Made by a program: the position numbers and the translations under genes. A DNA stretch of 57,981 nt, taken from positions 1-57,981 of the forward strand of contig JAQAZP010000293.1 of assembly GCA_032127265.1 (NCBI GenBank), given 5' to 3'. Each line of letters begins with the position of its first letter. Within the stretch, counting starts at the first letter, position 1. The notes under the pieces are model-generated. The model was given only the letters and a program-made list of their open reading frames with translations, ran no database searches and was not told where the DNA came from. Positions 8,050 to 15,890 of this stretch are shown one piece after another. The DNA comes from JAQAZP01 sp032127265. GTDB taxonomy: Bacteria; Acidobacteriota; JAQAZP01.

Positions 8050-8967
8050 TCACCCCATCAGCAGAAACATCACCGCCTTTTGCACGTGAAGACGGTTCTC
8101 CGCCTCGTCGAAGATCACCGAACGGGGGTGGTCGGCCACCTCGTCAGTGACTTCGTCGCCGCGGTGGGCCGGGAGGCAGTGCATGAAAATAGCATCCGGC
8201 GCGGCCTTCTCGAAGGCGGCAAGATTCACCTGGTATTCGGCGAAGAGCCGCTTGCGCTCCTTGTATTCCTTCTCCTGGCCCATGCTGGCCCAAACATCGG
8301 TGTAGACCACGTTGGCCCCGGGAAGGCCCTGGTCGGCATCGTTGGTGACCATGATCTCACAGCCGGTGGCCAACCCGTCCTCCCGGGCACTGGCCACGAT
8401 CTCTTCATTCGGCTCGTAATCCGGAGGAGTGATGATGCGGATAACGGCCCCCAGCTAGGCCGCCCCGTACATCAGCGAGTGCGCCATGTTGTTGCCGTCG
8501 CCCATGTAGGCCATGGTCACCTTTGCATCGGCACCGAGGTGTTCGCGGATGGTGAAGAAATCGGCCAGCACCTGGCAGGGGTGCAGCAGGTCGGTGAGGC
8601 CGTTGATCACCGGCACCGTGCCGAACTCCGCCAGGTCGAGGACGTCCTGGTGGGCGAAGGTCCGGGCCATGATGCCGTCCACGTAGCGGGACAGCACCCG
8701 CGCCGTGTCGGGCACCGTCTCCCCCCGGCCCAGCTGCATGTCGCCGGCACCGAGATAGAGAGCGTGGCCGCCGAGCTGGAACATGCCCACCTCGAAGGAG
8801 ACCCGGGTCCGGGTGGAGGATTTCTGAAAGATCATCCCCAGGGTCTTGCCCCGGAGCGAAGTGCGATAGCTGTCCGGGTCGGCCTTGATCTTTTCAGACG
8901 TCTGGAAGATCTCTTCGATTTCCTCGCGGGAGAGATCCTTGATCGATAGCAGGTGCTTGTTGGTCAT
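8050..8967 (-). pseudogene. argF: Ornithine carbamoyltransferase interrupted by an in-frame amber codon
   Basis: The frame encodes a 305-codon ornithine carbamoyltransferase (ornithine plus carbamoyl phosphate to citrulline, or the reverse in catabolism). The carbamoyl phosphate motif STRTR, the HPCQ motif and the ornithine motif HCLPA are all intact. Codon 171 (8457-8455) is TAG where the family has Lys in MYGAAKLG. One A-to-T change from AAG explains it, and the frame is otherwise open to TGA at 8050. Neighbouring genes (rpsB, rpsI, the GTPase) end with TAG, so general suppression is unlikely. It could be recent inactivation, a consensus error or strain polymorphism. The start is ATG at 8967. 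It sits downstream of arcC in a carbamoyl phosphate module. Confidence 0.85.
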
Positions 8968-9035
8968 GATTCGATTCACTCCGCAATCCACTGTGAAGAC
9001 CCCGGTTCGCCGGCAGCGGCCGGCGGGGCCGGGTG

Positions 9036-9983
9036 TCAATTGCTCCTGATTCGCGTTCCCGACCGGCCGTCCAACGCCGGCACGAACATCTCCGGGCTGG
9101 TGATGATCACTTCCTTGCCCCCCGCGTTGAGGAAATCGATGGAAGCGCGGATTTTCGGTCCCATGCTCCCCGGGGGAAACTGGCCCTCGTCCAGCAAACG
9201 CTGGGCCTTTTCGATGGTGATCACATCCAGGGCCCGCTGAGTGGGCCGGCCGAAGTCGACACAGACCCGCGACACGCCGGTGAGAATGACAAAGAGATCG
9301 GCTTTCAGTGAACTGGCCATCAGGCTGGCCGAATAGTCCTTGTCGATCACCGCCTCCTCGCCGCGCATCATGCCGTCCCCGTCAAAACTCACCGGGATCC
9401 CGCCGCCGCCGGCCACGTTGACCACGAATCCCTGTTCCAGCAGCAGCCGGGCCACGTCGGTCTGCAGGATACGCACCGGCCTCGGCGAGGGGACGACCCG
9501 GCGATACCCGCGCCCCGAATCCTCAACCATCTGCCAGCCGTGATCCTCGCGCATCATCTGGGCCCTGAACTTGGTGTAGAAGGGGCCGATGGGCTTGGTC
9601 GGGTTCTGGAAGGCCGTGTCATCGGCGCTGACTTCCACCTCGGTGACCAGGGTGACAATTTCCTTTTCCATCCCGGCGCCATGCAGCCGGTTGCGCAGGG
9701 CCAGCTCCATCAGGTAGCCCATGCTCCCCTCGGTGTCGGCCACGCAGATGTCCAGGGTGCTGGGCGGGATCTTGGTGCTCGACTCCTCCACCCGGATCAG
9801 GATATTGCCCACCTGCGGCCCGTTGCCGTGGACCAGCAGCATCTCGAAATCCCGTTTCAGCACTTCCAGCAGCATCCGGGCCGCGTTGTCGGCGTTGTCC
9901 AGTTGCTCCCGCATGGTGCCGTGGTCGTCGGGACCGATGAGCACATTCCCGCCGAAGGCGATCACCGCCACCTGCCTGCTCAT
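9036..9983 (-). CDS. arcC: Carbamate kinase
   Basis: A 315-residue carbamate kinase (carbamoyl phosphate plus ADP to carbamate plus ATP, reversible). It begins with VAVIAFGGNVLIG and carries LLVHGNGPQVGN, NVAGGGGIPV and an amino acid kinase C-terminus with GSMGPKIRASIDFL. The ATG at 9983 is chosen because the conserved N-terminal strand starts there, although the frame is open upstream. It lies between the GTPase and argF, the pair that would make ATP from citrulline-derived carbamoyl phosphate. No arginine deiminase gene is present in the window. Confidence 0.93.
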   Translation of the reverse strand: MSRQVAVIAFGGNVLIGPDDHGTMREQLDNADNAARMLLEVLKRDFEMLLVHGNGPQVGNILIRVEESSTKIPPSTLDICVADTEGSMGYLMELALRNRLHGAGMEKEIVTLVTEVEVSADDTAFQNPTKPIGPFYTKFRAQMMREDHGWQMVEDSGRGYRRVVPSPRPVRILQTDVARLLLEQGFVVNVAGGGGIPVSFDGDGMMRGEEAVIDKDYSASLMASSLKADLFVILTGVSRVCVDFGRPTQRALDVITIEKAQRLLDEGQFPPGSMGPKIRASIDFLNAGGKEVIITSPEMFVPALDGRSGTRIRSN

Positions 9984-10005
9984 GGGAAAACCCTCCGGAC
10001 GCCCC

Positions 10006-10040
10006 GGCGGGGCCCCCGGTATGGAAACCGGGGCCCGCCG
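10006..10040 (-). other. Strong GC hairpin between GTPase and arcC genes
   Basis: GGCGGGGCCCCCGGT (10006-10020) can pair with ACCGGGGCCCGCC (10028-10040) with a small bulge and a short loop. It lies in the 70-bp gap after the GTPase stop and before the arcC start. No T-run follows; an mRNA stabilising or processing element is more likely than a terminator. Confidence 0.45.
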
Positions 10041-10053
10041 CCCTGATACCGGG

Positions 10054-11364
10054 CTAGAACTTGGCCAGCACGTCTTCGAGCGTCGGCCGCCCGATTTCCT
10101 GCAGCTCGTAGGAGACACGGACCGACGGCTTGTCGATCTTCACCAGACGCCGCAGATCGATGGGCGTGGCAATGATCACCAGGTCGCAGTCGGTCTTGTT
10201 GATCGTCTCTTCCAGGTCTTTCACCTGTGCGTCACCGTAGCCCATGGCCGGCAGCAGCGAACCGATATCGGGGTACTTTTCGAAGGTCTCGGTGATCGTG
10301 CCCACGGTATAGGGCCGGGGGTCCACCAGCTCGGCGGCGCCGAACTTCGAGGCCGCCACCACACCGGCGCCATAGGCCATTTCGCCGTGGGTCAGGGTAG
10401 GTCCGTCCTCCACCACCAGCACCCGCTTGCCGCGGATCTGCTCACCGTCCTCCACGGAAATCGGGGACGCGGCATCGATCACCACCGCGCGGGGGTTGGC
10501 GGCGTGGATGTTTTCACGCAGTTCCTCCACGTCCTCGGCATCGGCGGAATCGATCTTGTTGATCACCACCACGTCGGCGCGGAGCAGGTTCGACTCGCCG
10601 GGGAAGTAGGAAAGCTCGTGACCCACCCGGTGGGGGTCGGTGACCACGATTTCCAGGTCCGATTTGTAGAAGGGCAGGTCGTTGTTGCCGCCGTCCCACA
10701 GGATCACGTCGGCCTCTTTCTGGGCCTGCTCGAGAATGGCGGCGTAGTCCACGCCGGCGTAAACAACCACCCCGCTCATGATGTGGGGCTCGTACTCCTC
10801 GCGCTCCTCGATGGTGCAGTCATGCTTGTCCAGGTCGGCCAGCTCGGCAAAGCGCTGGACCTTCTGCTTTACCAGGTCGCCGTACGGCATGGGGTGACGG
10901 ATGGCCACCACCTTCTTGCCCATGCCCTGCAGCACCTTGGCCACCCGGCGGGTGGTCTGGCTTTTGCCGCAGCCGGTGCGGATGGCGCAGATGGAAACCA
11001 CCGGTACCGTGGCCTTGACCATGGTGGAATCGGCTCCGAGAACGGCGAAGTCGGCGCCGGCGGCCACCACCAGGGAAGCCTTGTGCATCACGTATTCGTG
11101 GGGCACGTCACTGTAGGAGAAGACCACCAGGTCCACGGCCTCTTCGTGGATGATCTCTTCCAGGTCGGCTTCGTCCTTGATCGGAATGCCGGCGGGATAC
11201 ATCGAGCCGGCCAATTCCGGGGGATACATCCGCCCGTCGATGTCCGGAATCTGGGTCGCGGTGAAGGCCACCACGCGATACATCTCGTTGTCCCGGTAAC
11301 GCAGGTTGAAATTGTGGAAATCCCTGCCCGCGGCACCCATGATCAGCACTTTTACCGGTTCCAT
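10054..11364 (-). CDS. P-loop GTPase related to cyclic 2,3-diphosphoglycerate synthetase
   Basis: A 436-residue cytosolic protein of the family annotated as cyclic 2,3-diphosphoglycerate synthetase-like GTPase. An N-terminal Rossmann-like half starts VLIMGAAGRDFHNFN. A G-domain follows with P-loop IRTGCGKSQTT (about residues 135-145) and the NKxD motif VVINKID. The true archaeal enzyme makes an osmolyte; bacterial relatives often sit beside arcC and argF-like genes, as here, and their reaction is not established. The ATG at 11364 has GGAG seven bases upstream; the long upstream open frame is leader. The stop is TAG. Gene order promoter-GTPase-arcC-argF suggests one operon. Confidence 0.8.
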   Translation of the reverse strand: MEPVKVLIMGAAGRDFHNFNLRYRDNEMYRVVAFTATQIPDIDGRMYPPELAGSMYPAGIPIKDEADLEEIIHEEAVDLVVFSYSDVPHEYVMHKASLVVAAGADFAVLGADSTMVKATVPVVSICAIRTGCGKSQTTRRVAKVLQGMGKKVVAIRHPMPYGDLVKQKVQRFAELADLDKHDCTIEEREEYEPHIMSGVVVYAGVDYAAILEQAQKEADVILWDGGNNDLPFYKSDLEIVVTDPHRVGHELSYFPGESNLLRADVVVINKIDSADAEDVEELRENIHAANPRAVVIDAASPISVEDGEQIRGKRVLVVEDGPTLTHGEMAYGAGVVAASKFGAAELVDPRPYTVGTITETFEKYPDIGSLLPAMGYGDAQVKDLEETINKTDCDLVIIATPIDLRRLVKIDKPSVRVSYELQEIGRPTLEDVLAKF

Positions 11365-11571
11365 CAGAACTCTCCTTCTCGAGCCGTGGCACGGGACAAA
11401 AACCCCGCAACCGCCGCGCTCCATGGGGCGGCCGTCCCGGACCCGTGGACGGTAGTCCGGCCGCCTCAAAAACAACGAAAAAAGGACCGCTGGGGCCCCG
11501 TTTCACGCGTCTTTCTCCACCGGGTGCGGGCAGACATCACCTCTGTCCGGCCGGTCCCCGGGAAGAGGCGA
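11365..11571 (-). promoter_or_regulatory. Long structured leader of the GTPase-arcC-argF operon
   Basis: About 200 nt separate the predicted transcription start from the GTPase ATG. On the minus strand a small GGGCC-CCAGC-GGTCC stem followed by TTTTTT (about 11480-11497) resembles an intrinsic terminator. A strong GGCGGCCG...CGGCCGCC stem lies downstream of it (arms 11458-11465 and 11427-11434). The arrangement would fit attenuation but no known riboswitch was recognised. Confidence 0.35.
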
Positions 11572-11600
11572 AGGGTAACAAAGGTACTGGCCCAAGTCAA
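11572..11600 (-). promoter_or_regulatory. Sigma-70 type promoter of the GTPase operon
   Basis: Minus strand TTGACT (11595-11600), a 17-bp spacer and TACCCT (11572-11577). It lies in the gap between the response-regulator stop (11666) and the GTPase gene, and defines the start of the carbamoyl phosphate module. Confidence 0.6.
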
Positions 11601-11665
11601 GAAATGAAGGGGTCGAGAACCTGCGTATCCACCGGGGTTGACCAATGAAGGCGCCGCAGGGTGGG

Positions 11666-13087
11666 TCAGGCGGTTGGCGATTCGTCACCGCCGGCCTCAT
11701 CGAGGCCGTACTCCCGGATCTTGGCCAGCAGGGTTTTCTGGCTCACACCCAGTGACAAGGCCGCCCGTGAGCGAACCCCGCCACTCTCCTCCAGAGCCCG
11801 GCTGATCTTGATTCTTTCAGCCATGGCCGCTGCCCGGCCGGCGGCCTCGGCCAATGTGCCGTTAAGGTCCACCAGGTCCTGAAAAGCGGCCTCGTCGCGG
11901 CGACGGCCGCCGATGGACGAAGCCGGTCCGACGCTGAGCAGGTCGGCGGAAATTTCGGTGCCGCTGGAAAGGATAACCGCCCGTTCGATACAGTTCTCCA
12001 GTTCGCGGATATTGCCCGGCCAATCATGGGCCATCAACCGCTGCACCGCTTCTTCGGACAGTTTCATCTCCGGCTGCTGGCAGACCTCCCGTGAAAAGCG
12101 GCGGACGAACTCCTCGGCCAGCAGCAGGATGTCGCCGCGGCGGGCCCGCAGCGGCGGCATGTGCAGCGGAAAGACATTGAGCCGGAAGTAGAGGTCCTGA
12201 CGGAAGCCGCCGTCCCGGACCCGGGAGGTGAGTTCGCTGTTGGTGGCGGCGATGATCCGCACGTCGGCCGAGATGGTCTCGGTGCCGCCCACCCGCTCGA
12301 AGGTCTTCTCCTGCAGCATGCGCAGGATCTTCGGCTGGAGCTCCGGAGGCAGCTCCCCGATTTCATCGAGAAAGAGGCTGCCGCCGTCGGCCAGCTCGAA
12401 CTTGCCCTTCTTGCGGGCCACCGCTCCGGTAAAGGCGCCCTTCTCGTGGCCGAACAGCTCGCTCTCCAGCAGGGTGGCGGGGATGGCGGCGCAGTTGATG
12501 GCCACGAAGGGCCGGTCCTGCCGCCCGCTGAGGTGGTGGGTGGCCCGGGCGATGAGTTCCTTGCCCGTGCCGCTCTCCCCGGTGATCAGCACCGTGGCCC
12601 CTGTGGCCGCCACCTTGCGGGTCTGGGCCAGGATCTCCTTGAGACCGGTATCCGCGCCGATGATCCGGGGGAAGCCGATCTTCTCGGCAAAGATTTCCTT
12701 GAGCAGCAGGTTTTCGAACTGCAGCCGCCGCTGATAGACCACTCGCCCGATGAGCAGCAGCAGGTGGTCGATGTCCACCGGTTTGGTGAGAAAGTCGGAA
12801 GCCCCCTCCTTCATCGCCTCAACGGCCAGTTCCACCGAACCAAACCCGGTCATCACGATGACCGGCAAATCCGGGTCGTTTCCCCGGGCCTGCCGGAGCA
12901 CTTCCATTCCGTCAGCCCCGGGCAGCCGAAGATCGGTGATCACCAGCAGGTAGCGCTGGACCTTGAGCGTGCGCAGTGCCGCCTTGCCGTCCGCCGCGGT
13001 CTCCACCTCGTACCCCGCACCCTCCAGGGTGGCGCGCAGCATCTGGCGAAGATTCGCCTTGTCTTCAACCACCAGGATCCGGCTCAC
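11666..13087 (-). CDS. Sigma-54-dependent response regulator, NtrC family
   Basis: A 473-residue enhancer-binding protein. The receiver domain (residues 1-120) has the phospho-acceptor D52 in VITDLRLPGADG. The AAA+ domain has Walker A GESGTGKE, the sigma-54 contact loop EKGAFTGA, Walker B GGSLFLDEIGELP and the arginine-finger region FRQDLYFRLNVFPLHMPPLR. A Fis-type helix-turn-helix ends the protein (RAALSLGVSQKTLLAKI). The GTG start at 13087 is inferred from the receiver fold. The separate kinase gene at 17088-18416 lies on the other side of three minor-pilin genes that have a consensus sigma-54 promoter, so a role in controlling them is likely but inferred. Confidence 0.93.
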   Translation of the reverse strand: MSRILVVEDKANLRQMLRATLEGAGYEVETAADGKAALRTLKVQRYLLVITDLRLPGADGMEVLRQARGNDPDLPVIVMTGFGSVELAVEAMKEGASDFLTKPVDIDHLLLLIGRVVYQRRLQFENLLLKEIFAEKIGFPRIIGADTGLKEILAQTRKVAATGATVLITGESGTGKELIARATHHLSGRQDRPFVAINCAAIPATLLESELFGHEKGAFTGAVARKKGKFELADGGSLFLDEIGELPPELQPKILRMLQEKTFERVGGTETISADVRIIAATNSELTSRVRDGGFRQDLYFRLNVFPLHMPPLRARRGDILLLAEEFVRRFSREVCQQPEMKLSEEAVQRLMAHDWPGNIRELENCIERAVILSSGTEISADLLSVGPASSIGGRRRDEAAFQDLVDLNGTLAEAAGRAAAMAERIKISRALEESGGVRSRAALSLGVSQKTLLAKIREYGLDEAGGDESPTA

Positions 13088-13106
13088 GGCGCCCTTTCTT
13101 TCGGAT

Positions 13107-13754
13107 CTACCTCAACCAGCCGGGCAAAGCCCCGGCGCGGCGGGCATCCTCCTCCAGGTCGCTGAGGGCCTGCTCGGCATCGGTCACGGCCTGGGCCGCA
13201 TCGCTCAGCAGACCAAAGAGTTCCTGGATCCTGTCCTGCACCAGGGCACGGGACGCCGGATCGTCGATGGCGGTAAAATCGACCTGGCTGCGGTTCATCT
13301 CGTTCTGCAGCTGTTGATGCGCCTGCCTGGCGGCCGTCACCGCGGCCCGGGCCTCGGTCATGGCCTGCCGCCAGTACGCCTCGCCGCGGCCGTCGCTGTC
13401 CACGGCCACGCCAACACTGTCCCAAGGGTCTTTCGGGACTTCCCCGGCTTCCGTGTTCTCGTCCCCCGGCTGCTGGTCGTCCCCGGATTCCGACTGGGAC
13501 ACGTCTTCGCCGGCCGGGGCCGTCTCTTCCCCGCTGCCCGATGAGCCGGAGGATGGCCTCAGATCCTTGTTGGTGAATTTTTTCGGGTTTTCTTTCTTTT
13601 CCCTGGTCTCGTCCTGCCCCTTTTCCTGGGCCGGACCGGCCTTGACCTGGGACACCGCCGGCCCGATGACCAGGAGAACAGCGCACCCGATGATCAGCGC
13701 AACGAACCAGGCCTTATGCCGTGCGGAAGAAATGCCATGTCTTGTTCTGTCCAT
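13107..13754 (-). CDS. Membrane-anchored hypothetical protein with acidic linker and helical C-terminus
   Basis: A 215-residue protein with no family recognised. A hydrophobic segment at about residues 14-35 (WFVALIIGCAVLLVIGPAV) suggests a signal anchor or uncleaved signal. A low-complexity region rich in Glu, Lys, Ser, Gly and Asp follows (about 38-110). The last 95 residues are Ala/Gln/Glu-rich with long helix-forming runs suited to a coiled coil. It sits 19 bp upstream of the NtrC-type regulator and behind a strong promoter, so it is likely cotranscribed with it. The stop is TAG. A periplasmic structural or sensor role is possible, but nothing shows it directly. Confidence 0.7.
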   Translation of the reverse strand: MDRTRHGISSARHKAWFVALIIGCAVLLVIGPAVSQVKAGPAQEKGQDETREKKENPKKFTNKDLRPSSGSSGSGEETAPAGEDVSQSESGDDQQPGDENTEAGEVPKDPWDSVGVAVDSDGRGEAYWRQAMTEARAAVTAARQAHQQLQNEMNRSQVDFTAIDDPASRALVQDRIQELFGLLSDAAQAVTDAEQALSDLEEDARRAGALPGWLR

Positions 13755-13903
13755 GAGAATTGATACCTCCGAAGACAGCGGTCGATCCGCCGGCTCCCCA
13801 CGTCGCTGCCCCTCTTATCGGTGCCTCCCGGACGACCCTTGAGGAGGTCTGCCGGGAGCATCTGACCGATCACCTGGTTGAGGAAAATGTCACTCTGCAT
13901 TGA

Positions 13904-13931
13904 ATTATAGGCCCACTGGGGCAGACGTCAA
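13904..13931 (-). promoter_or_regulatory. Sigma-70 type promoter upstream of the hypothetical/NtrC genes
   Basis: Minus strand TTGACG (13926-13931), a 16-bp spacer and a perfect TATAAT (13904-13909). The start would be near 13897, leaving a leader of about 140 nt before the ATG at 13754. The gene-free stretch 13755-14110 holds this promoter, its leader and the inverted-repeat element at 13969-14110. Confidence 0.7.
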
Positions 13932-13968
13932 GACAGATTGTGAGCAACAAAGGATTTACACCGCTCAT

Positions 13969-14110
13969 AAGTGGTTTCATTACCTCAGCTGTGGTTCGAG
14001 AGCGAGGCGACGGCTGACGAGAGAGCGCAGCATACTTTTGTGGTGTGTGAGCATCTCGAGGAAGCCGTCAACGACGCTATCGGGCCGCAAGCTGAGGTTA
14101 TGAACCACTT
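13969..14110. repeat. 142-bp imperfect inverted-repeat element
   Basis: AAGTGGTTTCATTACCTCAGCT (13969-13990) is matched in reverse complement by 14090-14110, which reads AAGTGGTTCATAACCTCAGCT. Pairing continues inward: GGTTCGAGAGCG against GGCCCGATAGCG, and GACGGCT against AGCCGTC, so the unit can fold into one long imperfect hairpin. No open frame of note lies inside. TCATAAG occurs at both edges (13965-13971 and 14115-14121). The right end abuts the TAG stop of the pilX-like gene. It may be a MITE-like or other dispersed palindromic repeat; only one copy is in the window. Confidence 0.6.
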
Positions 14111-15859
14111 CTAGTCATAAGGGCAGAGTTCCTCCCGCCGCCGCAGCTCCCAGCTGGCGAGGTAGGCCTCGAAGGACGGGCCGGCGGGCCAGCACGGCGG
14201 ACAGAACCCAGTGGAGAAAAGGCGGGAATCATATGTCACCGTGACCAGGGAGGGAATCTCCGGCTGAACCTGGTTGTCCACGCTGAGCGCGCCGAAGAGG
14301 CAGGTGCCGCCATCGGCGCCGCCGCTGCCGTCGTAGCGGATGCCGTGCCCTTCACCTCCCACGGCCAGCACGGCATCCAGACAGAGACAGCCCCCGGCCG
14401 GGCCGCTGAAGACGATCCCCCGCCCGCCGGCAGCTGACCCGTCGGCCCGGCAGCCGGTTGAGTAAAGTCCCAGCAGCCGTCCGTCCGCCGGGGGGGCGGT
14501 GCGCGGCCCGGGAAACGGAACCGGGGAGGCGGCGTAGAGCAGGTGGCCGGTGATGACGATGTCTCCCGAGGCGGCCACGGTGAGGGCCGCACCATGGGCC
14601 AGAGCCGGCGGCACAGGACCTCCGGCCGCGGCACCGCTGCCCAGGGAAAGGATGGAGCCCTCCACGTAGAGCACGCCGTTCAGCACCCCCGAATAGCCGG
14701 TGCCATCCACAAAGGTGGTCTGCTGCAGTTGGTCGACCCGGATTTCCATCGGGGCCGGCCCTGCCGCGGGCTCCAGAACCAGCACCTGCTGATCCGCATC
14801 ACCCCGCAGTTCCAGCAGGGCCAGGTCGCCCTGGACAAAGATGCCCCCGGCCAGACCTCCATTGCGCAGACAGTAAATGCCATCAGCCGGAGAGCCGGAA
14901 CCGGGGGGCAGGCCCAGCGCCGTCAGCAGCTCGTCCTCCCCGAGGAGCGGCCCGGGCCCCGGCGGGAGCCCTAGCGAAGCCCGGGCCAGGTCTCCGGGGG
15001 GCGGCAGGAGCGGGGGAGGATCGAGACGACGGGGAGACCCGCCGGCAAATTGCGGGTCGGCGGACGAAACCAGGACCCAGGCGGGCGGGTCGTCCTGTGG
15101 GGTGAGATACCCCGCGGTAAAATTCGGCAGTCCCGAGAGGGGCCGGCCGCTACCGGCAAAGCCCGGGCGTCCCGAGCTGCGCACCGGTCCGGTGTAGCAG
15201 AGCGGCGGCAGCAGCAGTTGGGGATCGCCGGCCTGATCCCCGCCGGCGGGCAGGCAGAGCTGCCAGTGACAACGGGGGAACCTGGCCAGCAGGATGGTGA
15301 ACAGCCATTCCTCGCGGCACCAGGCGGCCACGCCCTGCCGGCTCGGAGCACTGCTCCGGCCCTCACCGGTCACCCGGCAGCGGTAAGAAAAGAGCAGGCC
15401 GGATGCCGGGCTGCCGCTGACGCCGAGAGGGTCGATGTGGCAGGCGGCACGGCAGTCGGCCAGTTGGTCCAGCGGCTCAAGCGGGAACCCGTCCAGCGGC
15501 AGGTCGAGAGTCCAGGGGCCGAACAGGTTCAGCAGCCCGGGGACACCGTCTTCCAGCAGGCTCAGGCAGCGCCCGGGCTCTCCCGAAAGAAGGTCGTCCC
15601 GGTATCGTCCCGCATCCGCTTCGCTCACCACGCCGGGGAGGCGGAAGCGGGCCAGGGCCTGCCGCAGTTCGGACGTCCGCTGCCGGGCGGCGGAACAGGC
15701 GGCAAACCGTGCCCGGTCGCTCTCCAGGCAGTTGACGGCCAGGCGCTGTTCGGTCTGCACCGCCAGGTGCAGGGACGCGCCCACCAGGGCCACCATGGCG
15801 GCGAGGAACAGAGCCGCGGGCAGGGCCGAGCCGCGGGGATCGCAGATACGCAGATTCAT
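14111..15859 (-). CDS. PilX-like pilus assembly protein (large)
   Basis: A 582-residue protein beginning with a PilX_N-type segment: RGSALPAALFLAAMVALVGASL at about residues 9-30 with a hydrophobic helix and no prepilin cleavage site. This is typical of minor pilin partners encoded with PilV and PilW. The remainder is extracytoplasmic, rich in Gly, Pro and Leu, with many Cys residues (about 20) that could form disulfides. PilX proteins are usually about 150-200 residues, so the long C-terminal domain is unusual. A strong GGAGGG site precedes the ATG at 15859. It is the third gene after the sigma-54 promoter. The stop TAG lies at the edge of the inverted-repeat element. Confidence 0.7.
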   Translation of the reverse strand: MNLRICDPRGSALPAALFLAAMVALVGASLHLAVQTEQRLAVNCLESDRARFAACSAARQRTSELRQALARFRLPGVVSEADAGRYRDDLLSGEPGRCLSLLEDGVPGLLNLFGPWTLDLPLDGFPLEPLDQLADCRAACHIDPLGVSGSPASGLLFSYRCRVTGEGRSSAPSRQGVAAWCREEWLFTILLARFPRCHWQLCLPAGGDQAGDPQLLLPPLCYTGPVRSSGRPGFAGSGRPLSGLPNFTAGYLTPQDDPPAWVLVSSADPQFAGGSPRRLDPPPLLPPPGDLARASLGLPPGPGPLLGEDELLTALGLPPGSGSPADGIYCLRNGGLAGGIFVQGDLALLELRGDADQQVLVLEPAAGPAPMEIRVDQLQQTTFVDGTGYSGVLNGVLYVEGSILSLGSGAAAGGPVPPALAHGAALTVAASGDIVITGHLLYAASPVPFPGPRTAPPADGRLLGLYSTGCRADGSAAGGRGIVFSGPAGGCLCLDAVLAVGGEGHGIRYDGSGGADGGTCLFGALSVDNQVQPEIPSLVTVTYDSRLFSTGFCPPCWPAGPSFEAYLASWELRRREELCPYD

Positions 15860-15890
15860 CAGTCACCCTCCAACAGAGGTGCCGCCGGCC

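Noticed and set aside
8455..8457. Recoding of the argF amber codon as a normal amino acid
   Set aside because: Several clear genes nearby (rpsB, rpsI, the GTPase, ligase 1) end with TAG at the expected place, so amber acts as stop. The codon is therefore treated as a lesion.
13694..13900. Small minus-strand frame (68 codons) in the leader of the hypothetical gene
   Set aside because: Its ATG at 13900 lies upstream of the transcription start predicted from TATAAT at 13904-13909, and it overlaps the annotated gene. It has no ribosome site in the transcript.
13965..14121. TCATAAG copies as target-site duplication of the inverted-repeat element
   Set aside because: The 7-mers do not sit symmetrically outside both arms (the left one overlaps the arm), so they may be coincidence. 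Left as an observation only.
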